Source: Desulfofundulus thermosubterraneus DSM 16057 (GTDB lineage Bacteria > Bacillota > Desulfotomaculia > Desulfotomaculales > Desulfovirgulaceae). Taken from it: DNA of 64,000 nucleotides. Position 1 is the stretch's first letter. Each line of letters opens with the position of its first letter. Location of the stretch: NCBI RefSeq assembly GCF_900142025.1, contig NZ_FQZM01000011.1, positions 1 to 64,000 of the forward strand, given 5' to 3'. Positions 24,321 to 32,265 of the stretch are shown one piece after another. The notes under the pieces were generated by a model that did not search any database, was not told the DNA's origin, and worked only from the letters and a program-made list of their open reading frames with translations. The position numbers were made by a program, and so were the translations under genes.

Positions 24321-24995
24321 ATGACGGACAGCGCCCTGATTGAGAAGATCGTGGAACAGGTAATACAGGAAATGTCACGGTTGCAGAGCAGCGGGTATGC
24401 GGGGAATGTGGACAGGGCTTCCGCTGCTCCAGTGATAGCGCAAGGGCAGGGGCTGGTGCTGGCAGAAAAAGGGGAAGCGCGGCCCGGCAGTGACCGCAGT
24501 GAGGTGGTAATCGGTCTTGCGCCCGCATTTGGGGATAAATTTACCAGGACCATTATTGGTATGCCTCACGCGGATGTGTTGCGTGAAATCATGGCCGGTA
24601 TTGAAGAAGAGGGCTGCCGCGCCCGTGTGATAAGAGTCAGAAAAACATCGGATGTGGCATTCGTGGCTCACGAGGCGGCCAAACTTTCGGGTTCCGGTAT
24701 TGGTATCGGAATTCAATCCCGCGGGACGACAGTGATTCACCAGAAAGACCTTCCTCCTTTAAGCAACCTGGAACTGTTTCCGCAGTCACCTCTCCTGGAC
24801 CTGGAGACGTACAGGGCTATCGGGCGGAACGCGGCCCGTTATGCCAAGGGTGAAAACCCGGATCCGGTGCCGGTTCGCAACGATCAAATGGCCCGGCCTA
24901 AGTACCAGGCCCGGGCAGCGGTTATGCACATCAAAGAAACACAGTTCGTGGAGCCAGGAGCCAGTTCTACGGAACTGGAACCCCGGTTTCACTAA
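24321..24995 (+). CDS. pduD: Diol/glycerol dehydratase, medium subunit
   Basis: The 224-residue beta subunit has an N-terminal encapsulation-type helix ([17 protein letters not shown]) and an Ala-rich linker, then the core with [19 protein letters not shown] and [17 protein letters not shown]. In Pdu systems the N-terminus of PduD directs the whole enzyme to the lumen. It is followed 15 bases later by pduE. Confidence 0.95.
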   Translation: MTDSALIEKIVEQVIQEMSRLQSSGYAGNVDRASAAPVIAQGQGLVLAEKGEARPGSDRSEVVIGLAPAFGDKFTRTIIGMPHADVLREIMAGIEEEGCRARVIRVRKTSDVAFVAHEAAKLSGSGIGIGIQSRGTTVIHQKDLPPLSNLELFPQSPLLDLETYRAIGRNAARYAKGENPDPVPVRNDQMARPKYQARAAVMHIKETQFVEPGASSTELEPRFH

Positions 24996-25010
24996 GGAGG
25001 AGGTGCCGGG

Positions 25011-25544
25011 ATGGATGCCCGTTATATAGAGCAACTGGTGCGTGAGGTTATCAAGCAGATGAGCAATGTGGCCGGCGAGGAACACACGCCGGCGGCAGAA
25101 GCCCGCGCTCAAGTGGAAAAAACCGGGTGCGACCTGCAGCCCGGGAAGGATTACCCTCTGGCAGAAAAGCGGCCTGAATTAATACGTACGGCAACAGGCA
25201 AGAAGTTGGAAGAACTAACCATTGAAAACGTCTTGAACGGCAGAATTACACCCCAGGACGTGCGGATCACACCGGACGCTCTGCTCATGCAGGCCCGGAT
25301 TGCTGAAGCCTGCGGTCGTAAACAGCTTGCTCAAAATTTCCGCCGGGCGGCGGAGCTGACCGGGGTACCCGACGAACGCATCCTGGAGATTTACAACGCT
25401 TTGCGGCCGTACAGGTCGACCAAGGCGGAACTTCTGGCCATTGCCGATGAACTGGAGCAAAAGTACGGTGCCAGGATCAATGCCGCCTTTGTGCGGGAAG
25501 CGGCCGATGTCTACGAGCGTCGCGGGCGGCTGCGGACTGCATGA
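25011..25544 (+). CDS. pduE: Diol/glycerol dehydratase, small subunit
   Basis: The 177-residue gamma subunit has an N-terminal amphipathic helix (YIEQLVREVIKQMSNV), a linker, and the conserved core PLAEKRPELIRTATGKKLEE, RITPDALLMQARIAEACGR and RAAELTGVPDERILEIYNAL. It completes the heterohexameric dehydratase. AAGGAGGAGG precedes the ATG. Confidence 0.95.
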   Translation: MDARYIEQLVREVIKQMSNVAGEEHTPAAEARAQVEKTGCDLQPGKDYPLAEKRPELIRTATGKKLEELTIENVLNGRITPQDVRITPDALLMQARIAEACGRKQLAQNFRRAAELTGVPDERILEIYNALRPYRSTKAELLAIADELEQKYGARINAAFVREAADVYERRGRLRTA

Positions 25545-25567
25545 AGAGGACGAAGGAGCCTTGGGCA

Positions 25568-27409
25568 ATGACGATCATTGCAGGGGTGGATATCGGGAAC
25601 AACTCAACCGAAGTAGCTCTGGCTAAGGTAGAGGCGGGCGGACGGGTCAGTTTCCTGGCCAGTTCGCTCGTTCCCACTACCGGTATAAAGGGGACGGTAG
25701 ACAATGTCCCCGGTGTAAAGCGGGCCCTGGAAGAAGCTGTGGCCCGGGCCGGCTGCCGCCTGAATGACATCTCTTTATTGCGCTTGAATGAGGCAACGCC
25801 CGTAATCGCGGATGTGGCCATGGAGGCTATTACCGAAACGGTAATTACGGAATCCACCATGATCGGGCATAACCCGGCCACTCCGGGCGGCACCGGTTTG
25901 GGAGTGGGCAGGACTGTACCCGTGGACCGGTTGCCGTCCTGCGCTCCGGGAGACCGTGTGGTAGCCGTGGTCCCGGCCAGCATTACCTACGATACTGCTG
26001 CCCGCCTGATCAACCAAGCACTGGATAAAGGTGTAGAGGTACAGGGGGCTATCGCCCAGCGGGATGACGGGGTGCTCATTTATAACAGGGTCAAAAAGCC
26101 CATCCCGGTGGTCGACGAGGTGCAGTATCTCGAGCGGGTGCCGCTTTCCATGCCCGCGGCGGTGGAAGTGGCCCCGCCCGGCGGCGTGATTCAAACATTG
26201 TCAAACCCTTATGGTATCGCTACGGTATTCGATCTAACTCCCGAAGAAACCCGGAATGTAGTACCCGTAGCCCGGGCACTCACCGGCAATCGCTCTGCAG
26301 TGGTAATTAAAACACCTGCCGGGGATGTAAAGGAACGCCGCATTCCGGCTGGTCGTGTAATCCTGGAAGGTGAGAAGGGCCGGGCGGAGGTGGACCTGGA
26401 GGAAGGGGCCGGCCAGATCATGGCTGCTTTGGACCGTGTGGCGCCTCTGGTGGATGCCAGCGGTACTCCGGGTAGCAACGTAGGGGGGATGCTGGAGAAA
26501 GTCCGGCAGGTGATGGCCGATTTAAGCGGCCAGTCCAGGGATGAGGTACGGATCAGGGATATTCTCGCTGTTGACACGCTGGTGCCTCAAAGAGTGGTTG
26601 GCGGGCTGGCCGGGGAGTTTTCCAATGAGAATGCAGTGGCCCTGGCGGCAATGGTAAGAACCAGCCGCTTTCCCATGGGAGAAATTGCCCGCCGGCTGGA
26701 AGCGGAACTGGGCTTCCGTGTAGAGGTTGGCGGGGTGGAAGCGCAGATGGCCATCCTGGGGGCATTGACCACTCCCGGCGTGGACCGGCCTGTAGCCATT
26801 CTGGACCTGGGTGGTGGTTCCACTGACGCAGCCTTTATCAATCGGGAGGGAAAATTGAGTTTTGTTCACCTGGCAGGGGCCGGTGAACTGGTGACCATGC
26901 TCATTGCTTCGGAATTGGGGCTGGAAGACCGTCACCTGGCTGAGGAAATCAAACGCCACCCGCTGGCGAAAGTGGAAAGCCTGTTCCACATTCGTATGGA
27001 GGATGGGACGGTGGTCTTCTATGACCAGGCTCTGGATCCCGGTGTTTTCGGCCGGGTGGTGGTGGTTAAAGAAAGGGGCGAGCTGGTTCCCGTTCCAGTA
27101 GGTGAATCTGTCGAGAAGATTCGTGCGGTGCGGCGGGCGGCCAAAGAGAAAGTTTTTGTAACCAATGCTTTAAGAGCTCTAAGCCAGGTGGCCCCGGGGA
27201 AAAACATCCGGCTTATTGATTTTGTGGTTCTTGTTGGCGGGTCTGCCCTGGACTTTGAAGTGCCGTACCTCATATCTGATGCGCTGGCCCACTATGGTGT
27301 GGTTACAGGGCGGGCCAACATCCGGGGTACCGAGGGGCCGCGCAACGCGGTAGCCACGGGTCTGGTTCTGTCTGCAGTTGATGGTCAGGCTGGGGGTATA
27401 CGCAGATGA
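25568..27409 (+). CDS. pduG: Diol dehydratase reactivase, large subunit
   Basis: The 613-residue protein is the ATP-dependent chaperone that exchanges inactivated cobalamin. ATG 25568 with AAGGAG nine bases upstream gives the family N-terminus IIAGVDIGNNSTEVALA (actin-like ATPase phosphate 1 motif). An ATG at 25541 would add nine residues and overlap pduE. The C-terminal ATPase part shows VAILDLGGGSTDAAF and DFVVLVGGSALDFE. It overlaps pduH by four bases. Confidence 0.95.
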   Translation: MTIIAGVDIGNNSTEVALAKVEAGGRVSFLASSLVPTTGIKGTVDNVPGVKRALEEAVARAGCRLNDISLLRLNEATPVIADVAMEAITETVITESTMIGHNPATPGGTGLGVGRTVPVDRLPSCAPGDRVVAVVPASITYDTAARLINQALDKGVEVQGAIAQRDDGVLIYNRVKKPIPVVDEVQYLERVPLSMPAAVEVAPPGGVIQTLSNPYGIATVFDLTPEETRNVVPVARALTGNRSAVVIKTPAGDVKERRIPAGRVILEGEKGRAEVDLEEGAGQIMAALDRVAPLVDASGTPGSNVGGMLEKVRQVMADLSGQSRDEVRIRDILAVDTLVPQRVVGGLAGEFSNENAVALAAMVRTSRFPMGEIARRLEAELGFRVEVGGVEAQMAILGALTTPGVDRPVAILDLGGGSTDAAFINREGKLSFVHLAGAGELVTMLIASELGLEDRHLAEEIKRHPLAKVESLFHIRMEDGTVVFYDQALDPGVFGRVVVVKERGELVPVPVGESVEKIRAVRRAAKEKVFVTNALRALSQVAPGKNIRLIDFVVLVGGSALDFEVPYLISDALAHYGVVTGRANIRGTEGPRNAVATGLVLSAVDGQAGGIRR

Positions 27410-27771
27410 GCCCGGTTTACGCCAGGTGGACGGGTGAACGCCCGGCGGTGGTTTTGATGTGTCCGGGTCGAAACGTTTCCGAGGTCCTGAGGCGGGAGAT
27501 ATTGCTGGGGCTGGAAGAAGAAGGTGTGCCGGTGGTGGTGCAGGAAGGAAACGGGGATGCTGAAGAACTGGGCCACCAGGCAGCTCGCCTTTCCCCGCTT
27601 GAAGTGGGTATTGGACTTGACGGCCAGGGTAAAGCCGTAATTCACCACCGCAAGCTCCGCCGGCACCAGCCTGTGTTCACAGCCCATCTCAATTTAAGGC
27701 CGGAAGCAGCACGGATAGTGGGCACAAATGCAGCGCGGCTGGTAAAAGTGCTGCCCTTCAAGAGCGTATAA
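27406..27771 (+). CDS. pduH: Diol dehydratase reactivase, small subunit
   Basis: The 121-residue partner of PduG resembles the beta subunit of the dehydratase (VVLMCPGRNVSEVLRREILL, EVGIGLDGQGKAVIHHRKL), which is how it displaces that subunit during cofactor release. Its ATG overlaps the pduG stop (ATGA), so the two are coupled. Confidence 0.92.
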   Translation: MSPVYARWTGERPAVVLMCPGRNVSEVLRREILLGLEEEGVPVVVQEGNGDAEELGHQAARLSPLEVGIGLDGQGKAVIHHRKLRRHQPVFTAHLNLRPEAARIVGTNAARLVKVLPFKSV

Positions 27772-27804
27772 GCCTTTGTTTTTATCAGAGGAGGTGACCG
27801 GAAA

Positions 27805-28281
27805 ATGGCCACCCGGGCTTTGGGCCTCATTGAAACGGTGGGGCTGGTAGCAGCTGTGGAGGCTGCCGACGCCATGGCTAAAGCTGCTAATGTGGAGATG
27901 GTCGGTTACGAACTGACACAGGGCGGTGGAATGGTTGTGGTTAAGATTCGCGGGGATGTGGGAGCGGTAAAGGCTGCTGTCAGCGCTGGAGTAGCTGCCG
28001 CTTCGCGGGTGGGAAAGGTGGTATCTTCCCATGTCATTCCACGTCCCCATCAGGAAGCGGAGCCTGTTATCAACAGTTCCGGGACCAGGGGCGGTGGTTG
28101 CGTTAAACCCGGGCCGACCCCCGGAGACGGGTCGACCGTGGCTGCTGGAGATACCGTGACAGAGGCGGCAAAATTAGAGCCCGTTACTGAAAATCTGGAG
28201 CCTGAAGAAAAAAAAACGAACAACCCCGGTTCTGGAAGCAGGGAAACCCGGGGTGGACGCGAACGGCGCCGCAGGCACTGA
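27805..28281 (+). CDS. BMC-H shell protein with C-terminal tail
   Basis: Residues 1-90 are a PduA/PduJ-like BMC domain ([31 protein letters not shown]). A further ~68 residues, rich in Gly, Pro, Glu and ending in an Arg-rich stretch (GGRERRRRH), have no recognised fold. Tailed BMC-H proteins such as PduK also have extra C-terminal regions, but the Fe-S cysteine motif of some PduK is not seen; there is one Cys (GGGCVKPG). The tail may hold partners on one shell face. Confidence 0.88.
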   Translation: MATRALGLIETVGLVAAVEAADAMAKAANVEMVGYELTQGGGMVVVKIRGDVGAVKAAVSAGVAAASRVGKVVSSHVIPRPHQEAEPVINSSGTRGGGCVKPGPTPGDGSTVAAGDTVTEAAKLEPVTENLEPEEKKTNNPGSGSRETRGGRERRRRH

Positions 28282-28290
28282 AACATGAAA

Positions 28291-28326
28291 CCCTTGCGGT
28301 GCTCCGCTTTGCTCCCTGTGCAAGGG
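28291..28326 (+). other. Intra-operon hairpin before pduL
   Basis: CCCTTGC at 28291-28297 is the reverse complement of GCAAGGG at 28320-28326, within the 156-bp gap between the tailed shell gene and pduL. There is no T-run, so it is more likely an mRNA stability or processing hairpin than a terminator. Confidence 0.4.
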
Positions 28327-28437
28327 GAAAGCATACCCCTTCTGCCTGCATTACGGTACCGGAAAAAACCGACATAAAACTGGTCAAGGGTCACCGGTAC
28401 TCCCGGAACAGGAAAAAATACAGGTAGGTGAAGCAGC

Positions 28438-29133
28438 TTGGAAATGAAACAATCAGCGGCGGCGCTGCCGCAGGAAATTCCCGGGGATGTAATTCACGCC
28501 CTGGTGCGGGCGGTAGTTGCGCAGGTCAAGCGGCGGCAGCAGGCCGCGGAACAAGATATCCTGCGGGTGCCGGTGGGAGTATCAGCCCGTCACGTTCACC
28601 TGTCGCCCGAGCATGTCGAGGCGCTTTTCGGTCCCGGGTATAGCCTGACTCCCATCAGGGAATTGCAGCCCGGGCAGTACGCGGCCAGGGAATGCGTAAC
28701 CGTTGTCGGGCCGCGCGGCGTCCTCCAGAACGTCCGCGTTCTCGGTCCACCGAGGGGGAAAACGCAGGTAGAAATCTCCCGCACCGACTCTTACGTTCTG
28801 GGTATCGACCCTCCGGTCCGGGATTCAGGCGATCTGGCGGGCACGCCCGGGGCGGTTCTGGTCGGCCCCAGGGGGGCCGTCAACCTGAAGGAGGGTGTCA
28901 TACTGGCCTGGCGGCATATTCACATGCCTGCCGATATGGCTGAACGCTGGGGGTTTAAGGATAGAGATCTGGTACGGGTGCGGACGGAAGGATTGCGGCG
29001 GGTGGTTTTCGACCGGGTACTGGTACGTGTGTCTCCCGCATACCGCCTGGAAATCCATATCGATACCGATGAGGCCAATGCGGCCGGTCTTAAAAACGGG
29101 GATCACGTACAGGTGATCATCCATGACCAGTGA
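28438..29133 (+). CDS. pduL: Phosphotransacylase PduL
   Basis: The 231-residue enzyme converts acyl-CoA and phosphate to acyl-phosphate and CoA inside the shell. Residues ~12-30 form an encapsulation helix (VIHALVRAVVAQVKRR). The two beta-barrel PduL repeats contain zinc-binding histidines in VSARHVHLSPEHVE and WRHIHMPADMAE. TTG 28438 has AGGTAGGTG seven bases upstream; ATG 28444 is an alternative. It overlaps the next gene by 11 bases. Confidence 0.94.
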   Translation: MEMKQSAAALPQEIPGDVIHALVRAVVAQVKRRQQAAEQDILRVPVGVSARHVHLSPEHVEALFGPGYSLTPIRELQPGQYAARECVTVVGPRGVLQNVRVLGPPRGKTQVEISRTDSYVLGIDPPVRDSGDLAGTPGAVLVGPRGAVNLKEGVILAWRHIHMPADMAERWGFKDRDLVRVRTEGLRRVVFDRVLVRVSPAYRLEIHIDTDEANAAGLKNGDHVQVIIHDQ

Positions 29134-29953
29134 ACAGGTTGTGCGGGCAAGTGAATTGATCAGTTCCTTTAAGTCCCGTATTGATGAACCGCTCAAAACC
29201 TGGCAGGGACGCCTGCGTGTGGGTGTCGACCTTGGTACTGCCAATGTTGTGGTGGCGGTTGTAGACGAAACCGGCCAGCCGGTGGCCGGGGCACTGAAAC
29301 CGGCCCAGGTGGTGCGGGACGGCCTGGTGGTGGATTATGTGGGTGCCGTAAATATTGTGCGGCGCTTGGTGGAGAACCTGCGCGCGACGCTGGGAGCGGA
29401 ATTATTGACGGCAGCCACTGCTGTACCGCCCGGAACTGGAGACAGGGATTCCAGAGCCACCAGGTACGTGGTTGAAAGTTCGGAACTTCAGGTCGTGAAT
29501 GTAGTTGATGAACCTACTGCTGCATCCGCGGTGCTGGGGGTACGGGATGGAGCGGTGGTGGATGTGGGTGGCGGTACGACGGGCATTTCCATCCTTAAGG
29601 AAGGTGAAGTGGTATACACTGCCGATGAGCCAACCGGCGGCACCCACTTTACCCTGGTGATCAGCGGGCATTATGGGCTGCCTTTTCATGAGGCTGAGGC
29701 CATGAAGCTGGATCCGGGCAGGCAGCCGGAACTCCTGCCCCTGGTCCGCCCGGTGATGGAGAAGGTAGCAGCTATTGTGCGGCGTCATCTCCAGGGGTGG
29801 GATGTACCTACTGTATACCTCGTTGGCGGTGCGTTCTCCTTTCATGGTTTTGTTGAAGTGATGGAGCGTCACCTGGATGTTCCTGTGCTGTGTCCGCCGG
29901 AACCGCTGCTGGTGACCCCGCTGGGGATTGCCCTTTGCTGCCCGGCTGGCTAA
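29123..29953 (+). CDS. eutJ: EutJ-like actin/Hsp70-fold chaperone
   Basis: The 276-residue protein resembles EutJ: VGVDLGTANVVVAVVDE (phosphate-1 loop), VVDEPTAASAVLG, GAVVDVGGGTTGISIL (phosphate-2) and VYLVGGAFSFHGF (adenosine motif). EutJ is an ethanolamine-operon protein of uncertain role, thought to be a chaperone in cofactor or shell assembly. It is unusual beside a complete pduGH reactivase. Its start lies inside the end of pduL. Confidence 0.85.
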   Translation: MTSEQVVRASELISSFKSRIDEPLKTWQGRLRVGVDLGTANVVVAVVDETGQPVAGALKPAQVVRDGLVVDYVGAVNIVRRLVENLRATLGAELLTAATAVPPGTGDRDSRATRYVVESSELQVVNVVDEPTAASAVLGVRDGAVVDVGGGTTGISILKEGEVVYTADEPTGGTHFTLVISGHYGLPFHEAEAMKLDPGRQPELLPLVRPVMEKVAAIVRRHLQGWDVPTVYLVGGAFSFHGFVEVMERHLDVPVLCPPEPLLVTPLGIALCCPAG

Positions 29954-29968
29954 GGGAGGCGAGATCAA

Positions 29969-30850
29969 ATGACCGGTGAAGAGCTTGTAAATCGAATAGT
30001 GGAAGAGGTATTGCGCCGCCTGAACAGGGCACAGGTTCCTGCTTCACCTCCGCCCGGGCATCGCAGGATACTGGTTGTGGTTACGGGCGGGACCATCGGG
30101 GCGCGGGCTGCTCTGGAGGAACTGGCACGCCTGAAGAAGGAGCGAGGGGTGGGGCTGGAGTATTTCATCCTTTTTTCCCGGTCGGCGGCGGCTATTCATG
30201 ATCCCGAGAAGTGGGGGCGGGAACTGCAGGTTGTCGACGTTTTGATTGAAGGTGAAAACAGCCGCGGCAGGGGCACAGAGGTTCTCAAGCTTTGTGATCT
30301 GGTGGTCGTACCCGTACTCACGCGAGCCACTGCAGCCCGCCTGGCCTCGCTGCTGCTGGATTCGGCGGCAGCAGAGGTACTGGTGGATGCTCTGATGCGC
30401 GGGCTGCCGGTGGTAGCGGCCAGTGATGCAGCAGACCCCACCAGCGAAGGTTTTGCCCGCCTGGGAATGAACCGTGGCCGCCCGGCACTGGTTCAGGCGT
30501 TGAAAGATAACCTGGAAATAATTGCAGGTTACGGGGTGACTCTGGTACCCGCCCGGGAATTGGGCAGTGTGGTGGCAGAAATGATTGGAAGGCGGGCTGA
30601 TTCCGGGACTGCTCCTCAGCCGCTAGTAAGGAGTAAAAACGTGCCCAAGAGCCCCTACCAGTTGCCTGCCGTTTTATCGAGTGTGCCGGCAGTGGAGCAG
30701 CGTTCTGAACGGCGCATGGTTATTACCCGGGCGGAACTGGCTGCCCTGGTGAACAATAAGGGTGTGGTCAGGATTCCCAGGGGGGCACTGGTTACGCCGC
30801 TGGCGTGGGATGTAATCCGGGATGCCGGCTGGCAGGTTGAAGAAGCATGA
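29969..30850 (+). CDS. Flavoprotein-domain protein with encapsulation helix
   Basis: The 293-residue protein has three parts: an amphipathic N-terminal helix (ELVNRIVEEVLRRLNR) like those of lumen enzymes, a flavoprotein (phosphopantothenoylcysteine decarboxylase-type) domain at about 34-200 (ILVVVTGGTIGARAALEELA, CDLVVVPVLTRATAARLASL), and a C-terminal region with ITRAELAALVNNKGVVRIPR and GALVTPLAWDVIRDAGW, a pattern also seen in other microcompartment proteins. The function is unknown; FMN binding in the lumen and electron transfer with PduS are possible. Confidence 0.7.
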   Translation: MTGEELVNRIVEEVLRRLNRAQVPASPPPGHRRILVVVTGGTIGARAALEELARLKKERGVGLEYFILFSRSAAAIHDPEKWGRELQVVDVLIEGENSRGRGTEVLKLCDLVVVPVLTRATAARLASLLLDSAAAEVLVDALMRGLPVVAASDAADPTSEGFARLGMNRGRPALVQALKDNLEIIAGYGVTLVPARELGSVVAEMIGRRADSGTAPQPLVRSKNVPKSPYQLPAVLSSVPAVEQRSERRMVITRAELAALVNNKGVVRIPRGALVTPLAWDVIRDAGWQVEEA

Positions 30851-30902
30851 ACCCGTTCAGATTGAGAAGTGAATGGTTTAAAGAGAGGCAGGCGAACAAG
30901 GA

Positions 30903-31184
30903 ATGATTTTGGGACGGGTAATTGGGACAGTAGTTTCCACGCGGAAGGATGAGCGATTGACCGGCTTCAAACTCCTGGTGGTCGAAACGCTGCAGCCCGG
31001 TAAAAAAACCGGGGTTGAAGAATTTGTAGCTGTGGATACCGTTGGGGCTGGAGTTGGGGAAACGGTACTGGTAGTGATGGGATCACCTGCCTCACGCATA
31101 ATGACTGGTGCCGATGTGCTGGTACCGGTAGATGCTGCCATTGTCGGTATTGTTGATACCGTGGAGCTGGCCGGCAGCCGGTGA
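30903..31184 (+). CDS. pduN: BMC-P pentameric vertex protein (EutN/CcmL/PduN family)
   Basis: The 93-residue protein has the typical order LGRVIGTVVSTRKDERLTGF, KLLVVETLQP, VAVDTVGAGVGETVLVVMGS and ADVLVPVDAAIVGIVDTVEL. Such proteins form pentamers at the vertices that close the icosahedral shell. Confidence 0.95.
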   Translation: MILGRVIGTVVSTRKDERLTGFKLLVVETLQPGKKTGVEEFVAVDTVGAGVGETVLVVMGSPASRIMTGADVLVPVDAAIVGIVDTVELAGSR

Positions 31185-31188
31185 GGAA

Positions 31189-32214
31189 ATGGTAAAAGTG
31201 GGTGGTCAGGTAGTGGAAAAAAGTCGTACGCTCAGGGTTTATACCCGTACCGGGGACAGGGGTGAAACATCTCTTCTGGGCGGGAGCAGGGTAAACAAGG
31301 ACAGCCTGAGGGTTAGCGCTTACGGCACGGTTGATGAAGCAGGAGCGGCGCTGGCTCTGGCACGTTCGCTGGCCTGCTGCACATGGGCTCAGGAGGTGGC
31401 CGCCAGGGTACAAAAAGAGCTTTTTGTCGTGTGTTCGGAGCTGGCACGCCCGGAAATACCTGCGGGGGGGACCCGCGTGGGAAATGAGATGATCGGCCGT
31501 CTTGAAAAGGATATAGACGAGGGACTTGAGCAAATTCCCACTTTGCGCGGATTTGCGGTTTCCGGGCATGTCCCTGCCGAAGCAGCATTTGACCTGGCTC
31601 GAACCATTACCCGCCGGGCAGAACGCCTGGTGGTACGGCTTTCCAGGCGGGAAGCCGTGAGGGAAGAGATAATCAGGTATTTGAATCGCCTTTCAGACCT
31701 TTTGTTTGTCCTGGCGAGAGTAGAAGCGCATGAGCATCTGGTGAAGCTGGTTATGACCAGGGTACTGGAAAAAACAAGAGGGAGTGGTAATGTGAGGGAA
31801 GCAATTACTCTTGACATAGCCCGTCAGATTGCGGCGGCAGCAGAAGAGAAAGCTCGCCAGATCGGGGTGCCCATGGTGATCGTGGTGGCTGATGGAGCAG
31901 GCAACCCGGTGCTGCTGGAGCGCATGCACGGCGCTCTGCTGGCCAGCCTGGATATTGCTGCAGGTAAAGCATATACAGCAGTGGCCTTGAAGATGGAAAC
32001 GGAAAAGCTTTCTGTGCTGGCTGCTCCCGGCGGGCCGCTGTACGGCATCAATACCACCAACGGGGGTAGGATTGTTCCTTTTGGTGGAGGCATCCCACTT
32101 TATCAAGAAAACAACATTGTGGGGGCTATCGGCATCAGTGGCGGGAGCGTCGAGCAGGACATAGAAGTAGCCCAGGCTGGGGCTGAAAAATGGAATCAAC
32201 TGCAGTGCCAGTAA
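31189..32214 (+). CDS. pduO: PduO: ATP:cob(I)alamin adenosyltransferase fused to GlcG/HbpS domain
   Basis: The 341-residue protein has an N-terminal PduO-type adenosyltransferase (YTRTGDRGETSLLGGSRVNK, SAYGTVDEAGAALALARS, RRAERLVVRLSRREAV) and, from ~200, a GlcG/HbpS-like domain (MVIVVADGAGNPVLLERMHG, PFGGGIPLYQENNIVGAIGI) as in Salmonella PduO. It makes adenosylcobalamin for PduCDE. ATG 31189 follows GTGAGGA, directly after pduN. An in-frame GTG at 31792 with AGAGGGAGTGG before it lies exactly at the domain junction and could start a separate C-terminal protein. Confidence 0.92.
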   Translation: MVKVGGQVVEKSRTLRVYTRTGDRGETSLLGGSRVNKDSLRVSAYGTVDEAGAALALARSLACCTWAQEVAARVQKELFVVCSELARPEIPAGGTRVGNEMIGRLEKDIDEGLEQIPTLRGFAVSGHVPAEAAFDLARTITRRAERLVVRLSRREAVREEIIRYLNRLSDLLFVLARVEAHEHLVKLVMTRVLEKTRGSGNVREAITLDIARQIAAAAEEKARQIGVPMVIVVADGAGNPVLLERMHGALLASLDIAAGKAYTAVALKMETEKLSVLAAPGGPLYGINTTNGGRIVPFGGGIPLYQENNIVGAIGISGGSVEQDIEVAQAGAEKWNQLQCQ

Positions 32215-32265
32215 GGTATAACGGGTTCCGGCCAGCTGGAGAAGACATGACAGGGAGGTTTTAAT

